Positions 6,907 to 9,662 of a stretch of 9,662 nucleotides of DNA are shown in pieces. The position numbers and the translations under genes are program-made. Where the stretch lies: contig CAZTDR010000082.1 in NCBI GenBank assembly GCA_964612855.1, forward strand, positions 1 to 9,662. The letters run 5' to 3'. The notes under the pieces were generated by a model. The model was not told the DNA's origin, did no database searches, and saw only the letters and a program-made list of their open reading frames with translations. Positions within the stretch are counted from its first letter, which is position 1. Each line of letters begins with the position of its first letter. Source of the stretch: DATIJJ01 sp964612855. GTDB lineage: Bacteria; Pseudomonadota; Gammaproteobacteria; DSM-16500.

Positions 6907-7881
6907 ATGCGCATCCTAATTACTCCTGGAGAACCTGCTGGCATCGGCCCTGATATTACGCTACAAATCGCTCAACGCTCTTGGTCAGCGGAATTAGTTG
7001 TCATTGCTAACGAAGAACTCTTGCTCACTCGCGCACAACAGTTGGGTTTACCCCTTCAATTAACTCCTTTCAATCCCAACTCTGCCCATACACCCCACCG
7101 GCCTGGCCATTTAAAAATTGCTTCTGTCCCATTACAAAATCCTGTGCACCCAGGCCAGCTCGATAAACAAAATGCGCCCTATGTCATTCAAAGCCTAGAA
7201 CTTGCATCGAACTATTGCCAACAAAAAATCGCACAAGCCATTGTGACAGGCCCTGTTCACAAAGGAATTATCAATGAGGCAAAAATTCCTTTTAGTGGTC
7301 ACACAGAATTTTTTGCGAAGCATTGCCATGTCGCCGATGTCATCATGTTATTTGTCACACCTAAAGCAAAAGTGGCTTTAGCCACCACCCATCTTGCTTT
7401 AGCAGATGTCCCGCGCGCACTGACTCAGAAAAAAATAATCACGACTTTACGCTTATTACATCTTGAACTAAGCAACAAATTCGGGTTAACTAATCCGAAG
7501 ATCTTAGTGTGTGGCTTGAATCCGCATGCAGGCGAACAAGGTCACTTGGGTCGCGAAGAAATCGACATCATCATCCCCGCTCTCAATGTATTACGTGCTG
7601 AACACAAACAAGTCATTGGCCCACTTCCCGCTGACACGCTTTTTACCGATTATCAGCTACAAAAAGGCGATGCAGTCCTCGCCATGTATCATGATCAAGC
7701 ATTACCTGTTGTAAAATACATGAGCTTTGGTCATGCGGTGAATGTTACCCTAGGACTGCCTTATCTACGCACGTCGGTTGATCATGGCGTTGCATTGGAT
7801 ATGGCAGGAACGGGCAAAGCCAATGCAGATAGTTTAGCGGATGCAATTCATTTGGCGATTGATTTGGTTTTTAAAAAATAA
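6907..7881 (+). CDS. pdxA: 4-hydroxythreonine-4-phosphate dehydrogenase
   Basis: PdxA performs the NAD(P)-dependent oxidation and decarboxylation of 4-phosphohydroxy-L-threonine to 3-amino-2-oxopropyl phosphate, which PdxJ condenses with deoxyxylulose 5-phosphate to form pyridoxine 5'-phosphate. The 324-residue protein has nearly the length of the E. coli enzyme (329). It opens with the typical TPGEPAGIGPDI. The three metal-binding histidines are at 162 (TTHLALADV), 207 (LNPHAGEQGHLG) and 262 (MYHDQALP), each four positions before its E. coli counterpart. Further conserved strings are VTGPVHKG, FSGHTEFFA and TSVDHGVALDMAGTGKA. Coupling of pdxA to lptD-surA is widespread in gammaproteobacteria, but here the 138-bp spacer with a repeat pair separates it from surA. 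The downstream neighbour is tolC rather than rsmA. Confidence 0.97.
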   Translation: MRILITPGEPAGIGPDITLQIAQRSWSAELVVIANEELLLTRAQQLGLPLQLTPFNPNSAHTPHRPGHLKIASVPLQNPVHPGQLDKQNAPYVIQSLELASNYCQQKIAQAIVTGPVHKGIINEAKIPFSGHTEFFAKHCHVADVIMLFVTPKAKVALATTHLALADVPRALTQKKIITTLRLLHLELSNKFGLTNPKILVCGLNPHAGEQGHLGREEIDIIIPALNVLRAEHKQVIGPLPADTLFTDYQLQKGDAVLAMYHDQALPVVKYMSFGHAVNVTLGLPYLRTSVDHGVALDMAGTGKANADSLADAIHLAIDLVFKK

Positions 7882-7948
7882 AATGACGTGATGGCAAAGG
7901 TGACAACAGTAAATTGCAAACTTCAAGTAATGACTCTAGGAAATAATA

Positions 7949-9319
7949 ATGAAAAAAGATTTATTAAAATTTTTCTTACTCTTTTTTATCTGCTGCACCC
8001 CCGTTTGGGCGGCAGCGGATTTACTGCAAGTATTGCGCCAAGCACTCGTCAGCGATCCCACTTTTCAACAAGCTATTTCACAACGACTCTCAACGCGTGA
8101 AGGCGTGCCCATTAATTTGGCTGGCTTGCTCCCAAGTTTGTCTGCTTCACTCGCCGCACCCAATTACACCAAATATGCTTCGTCAGGCCCCGCCTCTGGC
8201 CATCTTTCAGGCACGCAAAAAGGCTACAACCTCAACCTAAATCTTTCCCAAACTGTATTTGATTTTGGTAAGTTTGCAGGTTTAGCAAGCGCCCGTGATC
8301 TAGCTAAAAGTGCGGATGCAACACTGAGTGCAGCGACACAAAATTTAATGATTCGCGTCGCTTCTGCCTATTTTGCTATTCTGCGCGATCAAGATAATCT
8401 GGTCTATATCAAATCGACTCGCACCGCTTATGCAAAACAATTAGATCAAATCACGCAAGAATATAAAGTGGGCTTAAAAACCATTACCGATGTTTATACT
8501 TCACGCGCATCCTATGAAACTTCTGTCGCAAATGATATTGCAGCCGAAGCGACTTTAGCCACCGACAAAGAAAATTTACGGGCCATCACCGGCGTGCTGT
8601 ATCCGACATTAGCTCGCTTACGGGAAGATTTCCCTCTCATTTCACCGCAACCCGCTAATATCGATGACTGGGTCACAACGGCTGGCCAACAAAATTGGTC
8701 GGTCAAAGCAGCGCAATATCAAGCCGAATCCTATCGAAACATTATCAAACAACAGTTTGCCGGCCACTTGCCGAATGCAGATGTCCAGCTCGGTTATAAT
8801 AATAATTATTTTGCTGCATCCGGTAACACGTTTTTTCAAACCAATGGTTCAAGCCAAACTCACACTTCAACCGCCAGCTTAAACTTTAATTTCCCGATCT
8901 TAGCAGGTGGCCTGGTTGTTGCAGAAACTGATCAAGCGAAATACAACTATCAAGTTGCCTTGCAACAGTTAGAATTTCAATTACGCAGCACGTTGACTCA
9001 AACGCGTCAAAATTATCTCAATGTCGTTGCCGGCATCAGCAAAGTTTCTGCGGACAAGCAGTCCATCAAATCGAATATTCGTTCCTTGCAAGGGATGCAA
9101 GCGGAATACCGAGTGGGCACTGAAATTTTAGTGAATGTCTTAAATCAACAACAAAATGTTTTCAATGCACAGCAACAATATGCTGCGGATCGTTATGCTT
9201 ACGTCAATAATTTACTCGCGCTCAAACAAGCTGCTGGAACCTTGAGTGAAGAAGATTTAGCCGCTATCAATAGTTGGTTAAGTGACGATGCTAAAATTTA
9301 TGGCACAGAGAAAATCTAA
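7949..9319 (+). CDS. tolC: TolC-family outer-membrane efflux/type I secretion channel
   Basis: TolC forms the trimeric outer-membrane barrel and periplasmic alpha-helical tunnel through which tripartite efflux pumps and type I secretion systems expel drugs or proteins. The 456-residue precursor has a signal peptide (hydrophobic 8-16, likely cleaved near VWAA, residues 19-22) and the two TolC repeats: the first with LSQTVFDFGKF, IRVASAYFAILRDQDNL and VGLKTITDV, the second with FPILAGGLVV, YRVGTEILVNVLN and LALKQAAGTLSEEDL. It aligns with E. coli TolC along the whole mature core but lacks its long C-terminal tail. At the gate, Tyr387 and Thr180-Asp181 are kept, whereas Glu392, Asn396 and Asn399 stand at the E. 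coli positions Arg367, Asp371 and Asp374. The ATG has TAGGA seven bases upstream. No pump or adaptor gene is adjacent, so substrates cannot be inferred. It lies 67 bp after pdxA. Confidence 0.93.
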   Translation: MKKDLLKFFLLFFICCTPVWAAADLLQVLRQALVSDPTFQQAISQRLSTREGVPINLAGLLPSLSASLAAPNYTKYASSGPASGHLSGTQKGYNLNLNLSQTVFDFGKFAGLASARDLAKSADATLSAATQNLMIRVASAYFAILRDQDNLVYIKSTRTAYAKQLDQITQEYKVGLKTITDVYTSRASYETSVANDIAAEATLATDKENLRAITGVLYPTLARLREDFPLISPQPANIDDWVTTAGQQNWSVKAAQYQAESYRNIIKQQFAGHLPNADVQLGYNNNYFAASGNTFFQTNGSSQTHTSTASLNFNFPILAGGLVVAETDQAKYNYQVALQQLEFQLRSTLTQTRQNYLNVVAGISKVSADKQSIKSNIRSLQGMQAEYRVGTEILVNVLNQQQNVFNAQQQYAADRYAYVNNLLALKQAAGTLSEEDLAAINSWLSDDAKIYGTEKI

Positions 9320-9325
9320 TTTTGT

Positions 9326-9510
9326 TATATACTCGCCGCACTTGAGATCGCGGGTTTTAAAATATCAGATTGCAAGATATTGTCATTCAATTTCAATGAA
9401 AAAGCGGAGGAATAGCTCGCTATTTCGAGCATTTTTTGTTGAAATTGAATGGCAAGATCGCCGCAAGATGATGTTTTAAAACTCGTGATTTCAAGTGCGG
9501 CGAGTATATA
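9326..9510. mobile_element. MITE-like 185-bp inverted-repeat element
   Basis: The ends are perfect 20-bp terminal inverted repeats: TATATACTCGCCGCACTTGA (9326-9345) and its complement at 9491-9510. Ungapped pairing continues inward to 9373/9463, with 42 of 48 positions Watson-Crick and four more G-T. After a one-base slip there is a second perfect 13-bp arm, CATTCAATTTCAA (9384-9396) with 9439-9451, and the apex can fold AATAG (9411-9415) with CTATT (9420-9424). The whole element can therefore fold on itself. It starts six bases after the tolC stop. It encodes no transposase; frames are open on both strands, as expected for a near-palindrome, and resemble no protein I know. TA-rich ends would fit an IS630/mariner-type TA target, but this is inference. 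It could also act as a bidirectional terminator or mRNA 3' stabiliser for tolC. Confidence 0.75.
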
Positions 9511-9522
9511 CTCGCCGCACTT
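9493..9522. repeat. Perfect 30-bp palindrome at the right edge of the MITE-like element
   Basis: The half-site AAGTGCGGCGAGTAT (9493-9507) is followed directly by its exact reverse complement (9508-9522). It arises because a second copy of the first 18 bases of the element (TATATACTCGCCGCACTT, 9505-9522) follows the right terminal repeat and shares its TATATA. Beyond 9522 the similarity to the element start ends. The simplest reading is a remnant of a second, truncated copy or a by-product of transposition. Confidence 0.85.
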
Positions 9523-9586
9523 ATAGAAAAACATCTTAAATTTACTTCGCTCCAAACTCCTATTACCCATCACAACATGCAAACTT

Positions 9587-9619
9587 CGTCATCCCCGAAT
9601 GCTTCTATCGGGGATCTGT
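9587..9619 (+). repeat. REP-like palindromic repeat, single unit
   Basis: The unit begins CGTCATCCCCGAATGCT and folds by a perfect 8-bp inverted repeat, ATCCCCGA (9591-9598) with TCGGGGAT (9608-9615), around a 9-base loop. It matches the right-hand unit at 6825-6856 (read on the minus strand) in core and layout, and the decayed copy at 3017-3046 in core. The rest of 9523-9662 shows no gene or other element. Confidence 0.8.
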
Positions 9620-9662
9620 CTACTAATAAGCATATCATTACCCATAAGTCATAAAAGCGCTG

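Noticed and set aside
7900..7933. Promoter for tolC between pdxA and tolC
   Set aside because: Candidates such as GTGACA or TTGCAA have no -10 partner at acceptable spacing.
9493..9522. Operator for a dimeric regulator at the 30-bp palindrome
   Set aside because: Its left half is the terminal repeat of the adjacent element, which explains the symmetry without a regulator; it also lies downstream of tolC with no gene start beside it.
9282..9582. Small open frames on both strands (9282-9479 plus, 9325-9582 minus)
   Set aside because: Both lie mostly in the MITE-like palindrome, where frames mirror each other; neither has a convincing ribosome site or a recognisable domain.

Overview
The window is about 42% G+C by eye and reads as chromosomal DNA of a diderm gammaproteobacterium. 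The gene set (lptD-surA-pdxA with amgK-murU divergent beside it) is a familiar gammaproteobacterial neighbourhood. The base composition, the protein sequences and the small GGGGATGA-type palindromic repeats suggest a Legionellales/Coxiellaceae-like organism. That placement is an inference; the class assignment is much firmer.

Layout from left to right: (1) bases 1-226 hold no convincing gene, then comes cfa (227-1348, +), a complete cyclopropane-fatty-acyl-phospholipid synthase. (2) Convergent to it lies a two-gene minus-strand unit, amgK then murU (2988-1397), with a 13-nt overlap; it is the sugar-kinase/uridylyltransferase pair for recycling cell-wall MurNAc. (3) A 156-bp divergent intergenic region (2989-3144) holds a probable extended -10 promoter for lptD and one decayed palindromic repeat. 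(4) lptD (3145-5760) abuts surA (5761-6768) with no gap; then come a 138-bp spacer filled by a head-to-head pair of palindromic repeats, pdxA (6907-7881), a 67-bp gap and tolC (7949-9319). (5) The last 343 bases carry no gene. They hold a 185-bp MITE-like imperfect palindrome with 20-bp perfect terminal inverted repeats, a perfect 30-bp palindrome at its right edge, and one more copy of the palindromic repeat.

The theme is the cell envelope: LptD inserts LPS in the outer membrane, SurA chaperones outer-membrane proteins such as LptD, TolC is an outer-membrane exit duct, AmgK/MurU return muramic acid to peptidoglycan synthesis, and Cfa modifies membrane lipids. PdxA (vitamin B6) is a conserved passenger of the lptD-surA block. 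rsmA-apaGH, which follow pdxA in enterics, are absent here and tolC takes their place.

I see no undescribed multi-gene system. The points most worth a second look are a short SurA that keeps only a P1-like parvulin domain without its usual histidine, a TolC whose gate aspartates are asparagines, the MITE-like element with its boundary palindrome, and the REP-like family seen at three intergenic sites.
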